From assembly GCA_963920575.1 (NCBI GenBank), contig OY986965.1, positions 2,479,072-2,543,071 of the forward strand: DNA of 64,000 nucleotides, written 5' to 3'. Under the pieces are notes generated by a model. That model was not told the origin of the DNA. It saw only the letters and a program-made list of their open reading frames with translations, and ran no database searches. The first letter of the stretch is position 1; each line of letters opens with the position of its first letter. The DNA comes from Narthecium ossifragum (lineage: Eukaryota; Streptophyta; Magnoliopsida; Dioscoreales; Nartheciaceae). Positions 63,842 to 64,000 of this stretch are shown here, piece by piece. The translations under genes and the position numbers were made by a program.

Positions 63842-64000
63842 AGAGAAAATAAAAGATCCTACAGGAATGAAGATGGCAGAAGGTGGGAGAAGATGATAAG
63901 GGGTTGTGAGATACAAATTTTTGCTGCAAGGCAAAAGAATGAATTTATTTCATTGCAAAGCTATTGATTCTAGTCAACTGTCCTGTATCCTTTTCGTCCT
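63842..64000. other. Right edge of the window
   Basis: No feature recognised in the last 159 bases. Confidence 0.5.

Overview
This is a window of nuclear DNA from a flowering plant. The genes have many GT-AG introns, belong to plant-specific families (CC-type glutaredoxins, half-size ABCG transporters, GDSL lipases, a CHY/RING E3 ligase) and sit among nested LTR retrotransposons, hAT and PIF/Harbinger-like elements, a tRNA-derived SINE and MITEs. Base composition is not grass-like. A non-grass monocot is my best guess, but this is an inference without a search. All gene models below were assembled by eye from splice sites, reading phase and remembered family sequences.

Layout. 1-5.6 kb: two LTR retroelement ends back to back, a minus-strand element (Asp-tRNA-type primer binding site, 1.7 kb LTR, first ORF running off the left edge) and a plus-strand 3' end with its own 1.06 kb LTR. 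5.7-13.3 kb: a 16-exon kelch/coiled-coil gene (minus) with a GC-rich hAT MITE in its largest intron. 13.3-18.5 kb: no intact gene; degenerate repeats, an inverted pair of gene-fragment copies and an AT-rich inverted-repeat element. 18.8-27.5 kb: two CC-type glutaredoxin genes (82% identical, opposite strands) that bracket a galacturonosyltransferase pseudogene split by a 2.4 kb solo LTR, and a decayed hAT element. 29.0-38.1 kb: a 25-exon ISWI chromatin-remodelling ATPase (plus). 39.1-41.9 kb: a 12-exon CHY zinc-finger/RING E3 ligase (minus). 43.1-43.8 kb: a small, probably N-myristoylated protein (plus). 44.7-47.0 kb: copia remnant, LTR-like piece and SINE. 47.0-47.6 kb: a short ORF with a CRF-like motif but no recognisable AP2 domain (minus). 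47.8-50.1 kb: an ABCG half transporter (minus). 51.0-52.7 kb: a GDSL esterase/lipase (minus). 53.3-64 kb: a transposon graveyard that contains a Pack-type element carrying pieces of two unrelated genes, a hAT element with a perfect 8-bp target duplication, an inverted partial copy of the kelch gene split by a later insertion, and a frameshifted Pumilio-like gene.

The intact genes are unrelated housekeeping, signalling or transport genes and do not form a pathway or cluster. The most informative feature of the window is repeated gene-fragment capture followed by insertion, which gives a readable order of events: fragments of GAUT, gamma-glutamyl peptidase, ATL-type E3, kelch and PUM genes lie in or beside mobile DNA, and several are cut by younger elements with intact target duplications. 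No clearly new biological system was found. The best candidates for a second look are the chimeric Pack-type element, the AP2-less CRF-like ORF and the GATCGATC arrays shared by three different LTRs.
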